The translations under genes were made by a program, and so were the position numbers. DNA of 64,000 bases from Promethearchaeota archaeon. Lineage in GTDB: Archaea; Asgardarchaeota; Lokiarchaeia; Sigyniarchaeales; SOKP01. The DNA lies in contig JAEOSU010000025.1 in assembly GCA_016840165.1 (NCBI GenBank), positions 1 to 64,000 on the forward strand. Direction: 5' to 3'. This document shows, one piece after another, positions 18,566 through 26,662 of the stretch. Below the pieces are notes generated by a model. The model saw nothing but the letters and a program-made list of their open reading frames with translations, had not been told where the DNA came from and ran no database searches. Each line of letters begins with the position of its first letter. The stretch's first letter is position 1.

Positions 18566-19195
18566 ATGAAAATAAAATGCGTCATTTTTGACTTAGGAGA
18601 TGTTATTGTGGATTTGGATTTCAGTCGATTCTTTAATGAAGTAATTACACCCTCCCCTCTTAATAAACCTCATTCATCTATTTATTTAGAATTTTTTAGG
18701 CAATCGGATATATATCACCAAGGGAAGATATCTGATGAGGAGTTCTTTAAACAATCGTCTGAATTGCTCGAATTAGAAGAAAAATTGACTCAAAAACAGT
18801 TCTTTGAAGCATTTAATAGTATAATTTCAAATCTTAAATACGACGTAGTAGATATCGTAAAAAAAATCAGGCAAAACAACCATGTTAAAATTATGAGCAT
18901 GTCAAATATTAATGCCAGTCATTGGAAGTATTTAAAAAAACAAAATTGGGATATTTGGCAATTAATTGATGAATTTATCCTTTCCCATGAAATTCAAATG
19001 ACTAAACCCGATCCAGAAATCTTTAAGTATGCGATAAGGAAAGCACGATGTAAACCAAGAGAAATAGTTTTTATCGATGACGGTTTAAATAATATAAGAG
19101 CCGCTCTTGAACTTGGATTTAATTGTATCCGTTTTACAAATTCCGAGAATCTTATAGTGGAGTTAAAAAAGCTAGGAATCAAATTAGGGATTTAA
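18566..19195 (+). CDS. HAD superfamily hydrolase (subclass IA)
   Basis: The product is 209 residues. Motif I is VIFDLGDVIV, with the nucleophile Asp but Gly in place of the +2 Asp; this FDLG form is common in epoxide-hydrolase-like and some phosphatase HADs. Motif II is MSMSNI, motif III is K in MTKPDPEIF, and motif IV is VFIDDGLNNI with two Asp. The alpha-helical cap sits after motif I (residues 20-85). The substrate is unknown. It lies 34 bases after thrS and may be read through from it, and it is convergent with the small GTPase gene with an 8-base gap. Confidence 0.85.
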   Translation: MKIKCVIFDLGDVIVDLDFSRFFNEVITPSPLNKPHSSIYLEFFRQSDIYHQGKISDEEFFKQSSELLELEEKLTQKQFFEAFNSIISNLKYDVVDIVKKIRQNNHVKIMSMSNINASHWKYLKKQNWDIWQLIDEFILSHEIQMTKPDPEIFKYAIRKARCKPREIVFIDDGLNNIRAALELGFNCIRFTNSENLIVELKKLGIKLGI

Positions 19196-19203
19196 AAACA
19201 GAT

Positions 19204-19719
19204 TTATTCAATAATACTGTCTAAACAGGCCCTAGCAATCTTTTTAAAGGCGACCTCAACATTTTCTCCTGTCTTAGCAGAGGTTTCTAAATATTCACAG
19301 TTTAAACGTTTTGAAAGATCTTCAGCTTCGCTTTTTTCCACTTTTCGCTCTAAATCTATCTTGTTACCAAGTAATAACATAGGTATTGATTTTTTAACGG
19401 TTTTTTTTATGCTACTTACCCACCCAGGTAATTTCAGTAATGATTGTGGACTTGTCACATCATACACACCTAATGCAGCATTGCTTCCCTTAAAGTATAT
19501 AGTTCTTAACTTGCTAAATTGCTCTTGTCCTCCAATATCCCATAATAACAACCGAACATTCTTATCCTCAAGTTCTACATCCTTAATTAAGAAGTTAGAG
19601 CCAATAGTTTGCTTTAAATCGGGATTAAAGTAATCTTTGATGTACCTGATTAATAAGGAGGTTTTTCCAACTCCACCAGGACCAAAGAGCGTAATTTTGA
19701 ACTTATAAGTCTCAGAAAT
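19204..19719 (-). CDS. Ras-like small GTPase, probable ATT start codon
   Basis: From the proposed start the product is 171 residues, a normal Ras-superfamily length. G1 is GPGGVGKTS near residue 13, the G2 threonine lies in LKQTIG, G3 is WDIGGQEQF, G4 is GNKIDL and G5 is ETSAKTG. All GTP-binding boxes are intact. There is no C-terminal cysteine, so lipid anchoring is not expected. Between an upstream stop (19771-19773) and the P-loop the frame has no ATG, GTG or TTG; the first usable TTG (19551) would delete the P-loop. GAGGT at 19727-19731 lies 7 bases before ATT at 19717-19719, my chosen start. DxGG in G3 recalls Arf and many Asgard GTPases. Confidence 0.9.
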   Translation of the reverse strand: MSETYKFKITLFGPGGVGKTSLLIRYIKDYFNPDLKQTIGSNFLIKDVELEDKNVRLLLWDIGGQEQFSKLRTIYFKGSNAALGVYDVTSPQSLLKLPGWVSSIKKTVKKSIPMLLLGNKIDLERKVEKSEAEDLSKRLNCEYLETSAKTGENVEVAFKKIARACLDSIIE

Positions 19720-19726
19720 AATAATA

Positions 19727-19731
19727 ACCTC
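19727..19731 (-). promoter_or_regulatory. Shine-Dalgarno site deciding the GTPase start
   Basis: Read on the minus strand this is GAGGT, seven bases before an in-frame ATT. It is complementary to the archaeal 16S 3' end and is the only such site upstream of the P-loop. It is therefore the main evidence for a non-ATG start at 19719. Confidence 0.55.
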
Positions 19732-19912
19732 TAATATAATTGAATTGAACGAGTAATTAATTATGGTTTTTTATATTTGTTATATTATCTTACGGATATT
19801 TATATGTTTAGAATTATGAGTTCTTGACTAATATAATATCATATGAGAAAACATATAAAAAAATAAAGGAAGAAACACTAAAGTAATCTCGAATCTTCTC
19901 ATGGAAACAAAA

Positions 19913-21271
19913 TCAATCGTGCTTTTTTATCTTTTTCACACTTTCTTTTAATTCTTCCTTAATTACGTGCGTTTCTTTTTTGATACTTTTACCCGTTTTT
20001 TGCCCAATCCTTCCTATTTGTACCATTATCCATTCGGGAGTTCCCACACCACCAGCAAATTCAATCCAGACGTATAATAGAAATCCCATGAATCCAACGA
20101 AAGCAAAATAGAGGAAGGGAAAAAATACGATATTAAAAAATCCTACAAACAAGGTAATAAAAGCATAATGCACCAAAAACATACTTAAAGAAACTTTTCC
20201 ATAATATTTCAACATACTAATGAAGTTATTATTCTTCTTTTTTATATCAATATAATAAAAGCTGACTGCTATGATAACAAGAGCACATCCTAAGTTATAC
20301 CACATATTTGGCCCTCTTCCTCTTATTAAAAATTCTGGCATCCCTGGAATTCGAAAACTTGGTATTATCATCTGAGAATTGGCTATCCTTAGCAATTGAA
20401 TATGAGGAAATTCATTTTCTGAAAGAACAGGAAGACCATAAGCGGGGTCATAGTGATATAAGGTAAAGCCCGTACCTATTCCATATAAAATTAAAAATAT
20501 GCCCCAATAAAAGAAAATTCGAAACAACATTGTATATGCTTGTTTACTTCCATCGATCATTGCATCATATAAATATTCCCCAAAAATGGTAGAGATAAAA
20601 CATATTGATATCCAAGGGATTAAAGGAGTCATCGGTGATGGAGAGATTATAATATAATGAAGTACCGTCAATATAGGATTACCCGCTTCTTTTCCAGCAA
20701 ATAAGAAGTTATGAATAGTGTCCGAAGAAAAAATAATAAAAATTCCAATGATTACGCGAGCCAATTTATTTAATTTTAAAGCATAGAATGAAAAGATCTG
20801 AGAAAATCCGATAAACATTAAAATATTCCAACCCCATAGATTTAAAGGGAACGGATATCCCTCGATATTGAACTCAATAGAAATTAAATTAAAAAAAATG
20901 CCAATAATGGCAATAACTATACCCCGATTTAGGATTTTCATCCTTATCACCTTATCAGGTAAGACACCTTGCTTTCTTTTGATGCTAAATATTACACTTA
21001 ACGCAGAAAGAAACACGAATAGGGAGGGGCCAAGTATATCTAATAAAGCATAAAGCATCCCATACAAATAAATCCACTCTGAATCAAACCAAGCGCTAGC
21101 TGTATGTGCGAGTATTATGAATACGATTGCGAAGCCTTTGACAAAGTCTATAGAATAGATTCGCTTTGGGCTGGAGAAATCTCTGATATCTTCAACTGGG
21201 ATTTCTTGCTTTAAGTAATCAAAGAGCGGAACGGAATCCATATCAATTTCTTCTTTTTCATCCGATGACAT
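19913..21271 (-). CDS. Membrane acyltransferase-like protein (DUF1624/HGSNAT-like)
   Basis: The product is 452 residues with about ten hydrophobic helices. After a soluble acidic N-terminus, the first helix reads YSIDFVKGFAIVFIILAHTASAW. The 'R..siD..kGf.i..mil.H' pattern is typical of the heparan-glucosaminide N-acetyltransferase and acyltransferase-3 group, whose His in the first helix is important. The C-terminal 40 residues are charged and cytosolic. A role in O- or N-acylation of surface glycans or lipids is likely but the acceptor is unknown. It is separated from the GTPase by 190 bases and is divergent from the pyroglutamyl-peptidase homologue. Confidence 0.75.
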   Translation of the reverse strand: MSSDEKEEIDMDSVPLFDYLKQEIPVEDIRDFSSPKRIYSIDFVKGFAIVFIILAHTASAWFDSEWIYLYGMLYALLDILGPSLFVFLSALSVIFSIKRKQGVLPDKVIRMKILNRGIVIAIIGIFFNLISIEFNIEGYPFPLNLWGWNILMFIGFSQIFSFYALKLNKLARVIIGIFIIFSSDTIHNFLFAGKEAGNPILTVLHYIIISPSPMTPLIPWISICFISTIFGEYLYDAMIDGSKQAYTMLFRIFFYWGIFLILYGIGTGFTLYHYDPAYGLPVLSENEFPHIQLLRIANSQMIIPSFRIPGMPEFLIRGRGPNMWYNLGCALVIIAVSFYYIDIKKKNNNFISMLKYYGKVSLSMFLVHYAFITLFVGFFNIVFFPFLYFAFVGFMGFLLYVWIEFAGGVGTPEWIMVQIGRIGQKTGKSIKKETHVIKEELKESVKKIKKHD

Positions 21272-21366
21272 TTTTAATCATGTGAATTGGTGATAATTGT
21301 TATATTAAATTAATAATAATTTAGTATTTGAATATTTATAATTATTTTACATGAATAAGATGTTGG

Positions 21367-21927
21367 ATGTCGATTCTTTTAACTGGCTTTGAAAAATTTA
21401 GTAAATATAATAATAATCTGAGTGAGCTTCTTGTTGATAAATTTCCAGACAATTTCTACCATCATTCGATTGAAAAATTAATCATCCCTGTAAAATGGAA
21501 GCAAAGCTGGCATTTAATTCAGCAGAAGATTGAAAACATAGATTTTTTACCTTCTATATTTGTTTTAACTGGAATTCAAGAAGCAAACTATATTTCACTT
21601 GAAGATCGAGCATATAATTTCAATTTTGGTATGGATGAGGAAAAGCATTTTAAATGTAGTCTAATAACCATAAGGAACAGTCTTTGTCTAAAATCAAATG
21701 TGAATGTAGAACAATTATTAAAGAGAATAAAAGTTCATGAAAGAATTAGAATTTCCGTTTACCCTGGAATATATTTATGCAATTACATTTATTACCTTAC
21801 ATTAAAATATTATAAAAGATATTCTTATGTTGTATTTGTACACTTTCCTAAAGCTGGATCATTTTCTAGCTGTTTTAGAGCACTTAATTCAATAATTACG
21901 AATCTTATTAGTATGTATAAATCCTAG
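21367..21927 (+). CDS. Pyroglutamyl-peptidase I family (C15) homologue, shortened
   Basis: The product is 186 residues, about 20-30 shorter than typical bacterial or archaeal Pcp. The family pattern is preserved: ILLTGFEKFSKYNNN at the start (usual TGFEPF...NPS), the active-site Glu region in SLEDRAYNF, Cys in PGIYLCNYIYY and His in FVHFPKAG. So the Glu, Cys and His triad all appear to be present. The FEPF proline is replaced by Lys. It would remove N-terminal pyroglutamate from peptides, unless the shortening has changed its specificity. It stands alone between membrane-protein genes. Confidence 0.8.
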   Translation: MSILLTGFEKFSKYNNNLSELLVDKFPDNFYHHSIEKLIIPVKWKQSWHLIQQKIENIDFLPSIFVLTGIQEANYISLEDRAYNFNFGMDEEKHFKCSLITIRNSLCLKSNVNVEQLLKRIKVHERIRISVYPGIYLCNYIYYLTLKYYKRYSYVVFVHFPKAGSFSSCFRALNSIITNLISMYKS

Positions 21928-22039
21928 GGCATAGGTAATGAAACTATTAACTCTTCACAATTAAATTAAATTAATATTAGTAGTTTTTCTTATAGTATTT
22001 GAATATTTAGATGTAATAAAGTGTTTGATTGATGATGAG

Positions 22040-22450
22040 ATGCAATTAAAAAAATACTTGGATTTTAGGTTATTGGGGATAATTGGAGCGATCTTTTTAA
22101 TTTTATCTGAATTTCTCCCTTGGTTTTCTGGAAATTCTTTAATCGATTTGTATATACTTTACCTTAGCTTAGAAATAGAGTTTTCGTTTTTGTATATATT
22201 CCCTATTATCAGTGGAATAATCTGTTTAATTGGCACTATTCTTATTTTATACAAGGAGGATTATAGGATAAATACCGTTGTCATTAATTTTATTGGTTTA
22301 GGGTTTTTCCTGATTTTTCTTTTTGAATTAATTCCTAGAGAATTTCCTTATGTGAATAATGCAGAAATTGGTTTTTATTTCGCAATTGCTGGGGGAATAT
22401 TGATTCTCTTTGATATTTTAAATATACTATTACTACAAGATAAAGAATAG
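22040..22450 (+). CDS. Four-helix membrane protein, function unknown
   Basis: The product is 136 residues from the ATG at 22040; an in-frame TTG at 22025 would add five acidic residues. Four hydrophobic helices are visible at about residues 12-32, 42-66, 72-96 and 108-130, with short loops. No motif or family is recognised. The next gene, a winged-helix membrane protein, begins 14 bases later if its proposed ATT start is right, so the two are probably co-transcribed and may act together at the membrane. Confidence 0.65.
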   Translation: MQLKKYLDFRLLGIIGAIFLILSEFLPWFSGNSLIDLYILYLSLEIEFSFLYIFPIISGIICLIGTILILYKEDYRINTVVINFIGLGFFLIFLFELIPREFPYVNNAEIGFYFAIAGGILILFDILNILLLQDKE

Positions 22451-22457
22451 GAAGGGG
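22450..22457 (+). promoter_or_regulatory. Shine-Dalgarno site deciding an ATT start
   Basis: GGAAGGGG lies at the end of the preceding gene, seven bases before the in-frame ATT at 22465. It is the only purine-rich site that fits the full-length winged-helix domain of the following gene. Confidence 0.5.
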
Positions 22458-22464
22458 TATTGCC

Positions 22465-23364
22465 ATTAAGAACAATAAACAAATAAAATTTGAGAGGACC
22501 GAGGAGGATAACGACCTCGAGGCGGATTTTTATTATGCCCTTGGACATGAATTGCGACGAAAAATTATTAAAATCATAGGGGATAATGATTGTTCTTCCT
22601 TTACAATTTTAAAAAACGAGCTTAAGGTTAGCACTGGCACCATCTATCACCATTTAGAATCTTTATCCCAATTAATAGAGCAAAAAGAGGATAAAAAATA
22701 TTATTTAAATGATCTTGGAATTCATGCATATAATTCATTACAGGATAATATCGAGACTTATGTTACTAGAGAGTTTTCAAAGAAGGAATTTAATTCTCCA
22801 ATTCTAAAAGCCTTAATATATATCACCCCAAAAAGGTTCATAACAGCAAATAATTTCAACTATCTCCAGATTATTATTTTTAGTCTTATTATTTTAATTT
22901 TTGGAGCAATCCTTTCGAGGTTAAGTGCCTTATTTCCTTTATTTTTATACTTTGGAGATTTTTATCAAAATATCGAAGGGTTTTCTGATATAATACTTCA
23001 ATTACTTCCTTTATTTTTTGTTTTGAACTATATGATTTATTATATAATCATAGAAGGTTTATGTCGCTTATTTTACAAGAAAAGAGAGAATTCATTAAAA
23101 CTTTTCTTAAGTTTTTCTTTTATTCTTTTCCCTATGCTTATATATCTGTTTTTACATTACCTTTTTATATTAATAGGTTCTTTAAATTTACAGATTATCA
23201 GTATTATCGATTATATCATACTTATTATTCTCCAAGTATGGTCTTTATGGATTCAAACCTATAATCTAAGCGTCTATAAATATTTAAAAATTGAAAATTC
23301 ATTCATCATTTCTTTATTGGTCCATTATGGTGCGTTTTCCTTACTCTTAATATTATCTATTTGA
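22465..23364 (+). CDS. ArsR-like winged-helix membrane protein, probable ATT start codon
   Basis: From the proposed start the product is 299 residues. Residues about 22-100 are an ArsR-type winged helix: DFYYALGHELRRKIIKII, then LKVSTGTIYHHLESL as recognition helix, and KKYYLNDLG as wing. About five hydrophobic helices follow. The first TTG in frame (22552) would cut into the first helix of the domain, and no ATG or GTG exists between the upstream stop and that point. An ATT at 22465 sits seven bases after GGAAGGGG. It is likely a membrane-bound transcription regulator sensing an unknown signal. Its last 12 bases overlap the convergent ATP-grasp gene. Confidence 0.72.
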   Translation: MKNNKQIKFERTEEDNDLEADFYYALGHELRRKIIKIIGDNDCSSFTILKNELKVSTGTIYHHLESLSQLIEQKEDKKYYLNDLGIHAYNSLQDNIETYVTREFSKKEFNSPILKALIYITPKRFITANNFNYLQIIIFSLIILIFGAILSRLSALFPLFLYFGDFYQNIEGFSDIILQLLPLFFVLNYMIYYIIIEGLCRLFYKKRENSLKLFLSFSFILFPMLIYLFLHYLFILIGSLNLQIISIIDYIILIILQVWSLWIQTYNLSVYKYLKIENSFIISLLVHYGAFSLLLILSI

Positions 23365-24657
23365 TTGAACAAAATCATGTTTTTTTAAAGATTCTATGAT
23401 TTGGCTCTTTCTTTGCTTAGAAGAAAGAAGATCTCTTGTTTTGGTAGCGATAAAACAAGAATACCTATTAAAATCTGATTCATCTAATAAGATAGGAGGA
23501 GTAATTAGTTCAGGAATTTTTTTTAGGATTAATGGGGTAAGCTTAGTTCGAATTGAAGCCGCGGACTCCTTCCCGACATATTTTAAATCTAATCGAAAAT
23601 ATTCAGAAAAATGTTTTAGGTGAGATGATAAATTTTCGGTCTCCGCCTTTATTGGATTAACTATTACTTTAAGAGGATTGGCATCATAAATATTTCTGAT
23701 ACCTAAATAGGAAGTTGTGAGTCGCGGATTAATTTCAATAAATTGGAATGAATTCTCACGAGTAAAAATAAAATCTATACCAAAATATCCTTTGAAATGA
23801 AAAAGATCTAGCTTTTGTAGAAATTCATTTAAAGATTCTTGAATTAGATTAAAATTTACCGAGGGAGTCATACCTCCATTATATTGTGAGCCAAAACATC
23901 CTTTAGGAAGAAATACATTTTGGTCATTTATACCTAAGATAAAGGGTGTAATTTGATTATCTTCTGTTATTCCAATTAATGAAATGCTCATATCATAGCC
24001 TTCAATAAATCTCTGAAGAATGTAAGTTCTTGAACTATCAAATGAGATATTTTGTGACTCATAAAATTTACTTATTTGTGTTTCATTGTTTATATGAATG
24101 ACAGATTCAGCCCCAACACCATCTTCGGGTTTAATTATTATTGAGTGATTTAATTCATCAAATTTTTTGTAAACAAAATCTAAATCCAACCCATTCTCAA
24201 CTGTTGGGATCATATATGTTTCAGGAGTAGGTACTTCGGACTGTTTAAAAAATCTATAGGTGTTCATCTTTGAAGAACCAAGTTTAATACCTTCCAATCC
24301 TATACTGTAGATTTCTTTATTATAATTTACCGCAATTTTTGTGAGTTTATAGAGGATATTTGAAAATTCAGGAGCAATGATGAAACAGCATTCTGATTTT
24401 AGTATCATTTGTTTATATTTATCTAAATAATTATCGCTAGTATCAACTAAGGAAATGTAGTTTGTTTTCAAGTAGGGAGTCAGGAATGTGATACGTTTAT
24501 CCAAAAGGGTGGTGATTTCGAAGCCTAACCGATGAAAATCCTCAATCAAGGATTTAAGCATACTATATCCTTCGCAAAATAGTGATGAGGGGATATTCAC
24601 CCCATTAAATCCCCCACCTGAGACAAATTCAAAAATAAATATCTTCTTTTTTTTCAT
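23353..24657 (-). CDS. ATP-grasp carboligase (COG1821-like, related to MfnD)
   Basis: The product is 434 residues. It begins KKIFIFEFVSGGGF followed by LFCEGYSMLKSLIEDF, a pattern seen in archaeal ATP-grasp ligases such as the tyramine-glutamate ligase of methanofuran synthesis. The ATP-grasp core has IIKPEDGVGAESVIHI as the phosphate-binding loop and FIEINPRLTTSY as the metal-binding E.NPR motif. It probably joins an amino acid or other carboxylate to an amine. Methanofuran synthesis itself cannot be assumed, since no other genes for it are here. Confidence 0.82.
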   Translation of the reverse strand: MKKKKIFIFEFVSGGGFNGVNIPSSLFCEGYSMLKSLIEDFHRLGFEITTLLDKRITFLTPYLKTNYISLVDTSDNYLDKYKQMILKSECCFIIAPEFSNILYKLTKIAVNYNKEIYSIGLEGIKLGSSKMNTYRFFKQSEVPTPETYMIPTVENGLDLDFVYKKFDELNHSIIIKPEDGVGAESVIHINNETQISKFYESQNISFDSSRTYILQRFIEGYDMSISLIGITEDNQITPFILGINDQNVFLPKGCFGSQYNGGMTPSVNFNLIQESLNEFLQKLDLFHFKGYFGIDFIFTRENSFQFIEINPRLTTSYLGIRNIYDANPLKVIVNPIKAETENLSSHLKHFSEYFRLDLKYVGKESAASIRTKLTPLILKKIPELITPPILLDESDFNRYSCFIATKTRDLLSSKQRKSQIIESLKKHDFVQSNR

Positions 24658-24792
24658 TATTTAGAGGAAAACTCACTAATCAAATAGAATCAAGGATCTT
24701 TTTCATAAAAACATTTAGATATAGATTAGTTTTAAAACAATGCTTAAATTATCTTTATTAACTGGAATTTAATTATAAATTAGGATGGAATA

Positions 24793-26034
24793 ATGATAAC
24801 TCCTTTTGAAGACGAAGATATTAAACGTCGAATTAGATATCTTCATTTTAAAATAAAACATTTAGAGGAAGCTTTAGAAAAAGTAGATGAGAGTTTTAGC
24901 CTTGATGATTTGAACCTGATATTAGAATACACACGTATCTTGAATATAAACTATCAGAATCTTGACCATTCAAAAATTTTAACAGATTTAGATATCACAC
25001 CCACATTTCAAGATCCCTTAGAAAATAATAAGGAGTTTAAAATTAATGATATTATGTTTGAATGCAGTCGAGTTTTGTGGGTGATGGCGAGAGCGTATGC
25101 ATATCTCTCAGAAAAATTTGAGGATGAGGAAGAATGGGAAGATGCAGTCATCGCGATGGTTGAATGTAGTAAAATGTATAAATGTGCTGCCTACTTCAGT
25201 TCCTCTACAGTCTATCAGAATTATATAGGCATAACTCTTTCATCAGAAAACTTAGAGTTAAATTCGGAAGAGGCACGAATTTTTGCTCAGAGTTTAGCAG
25301 CACTAAGAGAAGAAAATAAAGGTAATATCTATTTTGCTTCAAAATTATATGCGGGATTAAGCGCTTTATCAAAACGGTTATTTTATCTGAAGAAGCATGT
25401 TGAGAAAAAGAAACAACAACTACGAGGTCAATTTCATTTTGATATGGGAAAGTCATGTCAATTAAAAGCTCGAGCAACCACTGAATCATCGTTAACTTCG
25501 ATCAATCAGAACAAAGTCTTAAAATTAAAGCAAAAGGCTTTTTTCTATTATGAAAAAGCCCAAAAAATCTGGGAAGGAATCTTAGAAAATTTAAGTGAAC
25601 TATCCAAGGATGAACGCGAAATCTTTGAAAATAATATAGCGATTGTAAAGGATCTAATAAATGAAATGGAAATTGAACCATTAGATTATGAGGAAATTAA
25701 AAAAATCCAAGATCCTGAACCAATTATTATTATACCAGAGAATCTAGCTCCATTCGTTCCAAAAAATATCGTATTTTTGACCAAATTTGTACCAAAAGAT
25801 CTCAATATTAAGCGATTTAAATCATTCCAAAAAAAGAAGTTAGAACAGAAAATTCCGTATAGCAAAAAAGAGAAGCTAATTGATAAGAAGGTAGGAATTA
25901 TAAGAACAATAAATGAGTTAAAGCAACTAAAGGAAAGTAATGAATTAGATGCTGATAAATTCGCAGAATTATTGGAAAAATATTCTACCAAACTTAAGAT
26001 GATTGAGACAGCGATTGAAAAAATCTCAAAATAA
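24793..26034 (+). CDS. Large helical protein, BRO1/TPR-like by pattern, function unknown
   Basis: The product is 413 residues, almost all helix. Residues 1-300 form antiparallel helix pairs (YAYLSEKFEDEEEWEDAVIAMVECSKMYKCAAYF and FASKLYAGLSALSKRL are examples). Residues 310-355 form a proline-rich link with a run of hydrophobic strands (PEPIIIIPENLAPFVP). A charged coiled coil of about 60 residues ends the protein. Helix pairs with an 'ecskmYk.AA.yF' element followed by a proline-rich tail recall BRO1 domains of ALIX-like proteins, but typical BRO1 signatures are not clear enough to assert this. There is no transmembrane segment. It is monocistronic. Confidence 0.65.
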   Translation: MITPFEDEDIKRRIRYLHFKIKHLEEALEKVDESFSLDDLNLILEYTRILNINYQNLDHSKILTDLDITPTFQDPLENNKEFKINDIMFECSRVLWVMARAYAYLSEKFEDEEEWEDAVIAMVECSKMYKCAAYFSSSTVYQNYIGITLSSENLELNSEEARIFAQSLAALREENKGNIYFASKLYAGLSALSKRLFYLKKHVEKKKQQLRGQFHFDMGKSCQLKARATTESSLTSINQNKVLKLKQKAFFYYEKAQKIWEGILENLSELSKDEREIFENNIAIVKDLINEMEIEPLDYEEIKKIQDPEPIIIIPENLAPFVPKNIVFLTKFVPKDLNIKRFKSFQKKKLEQKIPYSKKEKLIDKKVGIIRTINELKQLKESNELDADKFAELLEKYSTKLKMIETAIEKISK

Positions 26035-26090
26035 TGAAAACATTCTAAAGGATTGATATCTCAGACTTTTTTATAATTATGTACTTCAAT

Positions 26091-26561
26091 TTAGTCAAAA
26101 TACAACTTACGATTTTGTTCCAAATCAAACTTTCTGTTTGTGGGGTTTTTAAAAACAAGATCGTACACTTCTTTAAAAATTATGCCTAAAAGAAGTAGTT
26201 TAATTGCTAGTAATAAAAATAACATCATTTTTAGAAGACTATGTAATTCTTTAATAAATAAAGAACAAAATACTATAACGTTTGGGAAATAAAGCATAGA
26301 AATAATTCCTATTCTTTTTCCAAACTTTCTGATGTTTTTTTCCTCTAATTTAAAGATATTTTTCATATAGAGTCCTTCAATTAGACAATAGACAGAAAAA
26401 AGAATATTAATTCCACTGATAATAACAATTAAATCCCTATCGGCGGGTTCTAAGGCAATAAAAGGTTTTAATGCAATACTACTGATCAAAAGAGTTGTTG
26501 AAAACAACGCTAGAATAGATGACAATGATAAAAGTCCGTTGCGAAAATCTTTATAATCCAT
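26091..26561 (-). CDS. Four-helix membrane protein, function unknown
   Basis: The product is 156 residues with four hydrophobic helices (about residues 11-32, 43-62, 85-107 and 112-135) and a charged C-terminal tail (NPTNRKFDLEQNRK). A short basic loop between helices two and three (KNIFKLEEKNIRKFGKRIG) should be cytosolic. No family is recognised. It is divergent from the 577-residue membrane protein across about 100 bases. Confidence 0.7.
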   Translation of the reverse strand: MDYKDFRNGLLSLSSILALFSTTLLISSIALKPFIALEPADRDLIVIISGINILFSVYCLIEGLYMKNIFKLEEKNIRKFGKRIGIISMLYFPNVIVFCSLFIKELHSLLKMMLFLLLAIKLLLLGIIFKEVYDLVFKNPTNRKFDLEQNRKLYFD

Positions 26562-26662
26562 TTCAGTTTTTAATTAAATTGTGCTTTTTCAATCAAACTA
26601 GTTGAACTTTTATAAAAGAAAAAAATAAAAGATATATTAATATATTCAAAATTTTAGGGGAT

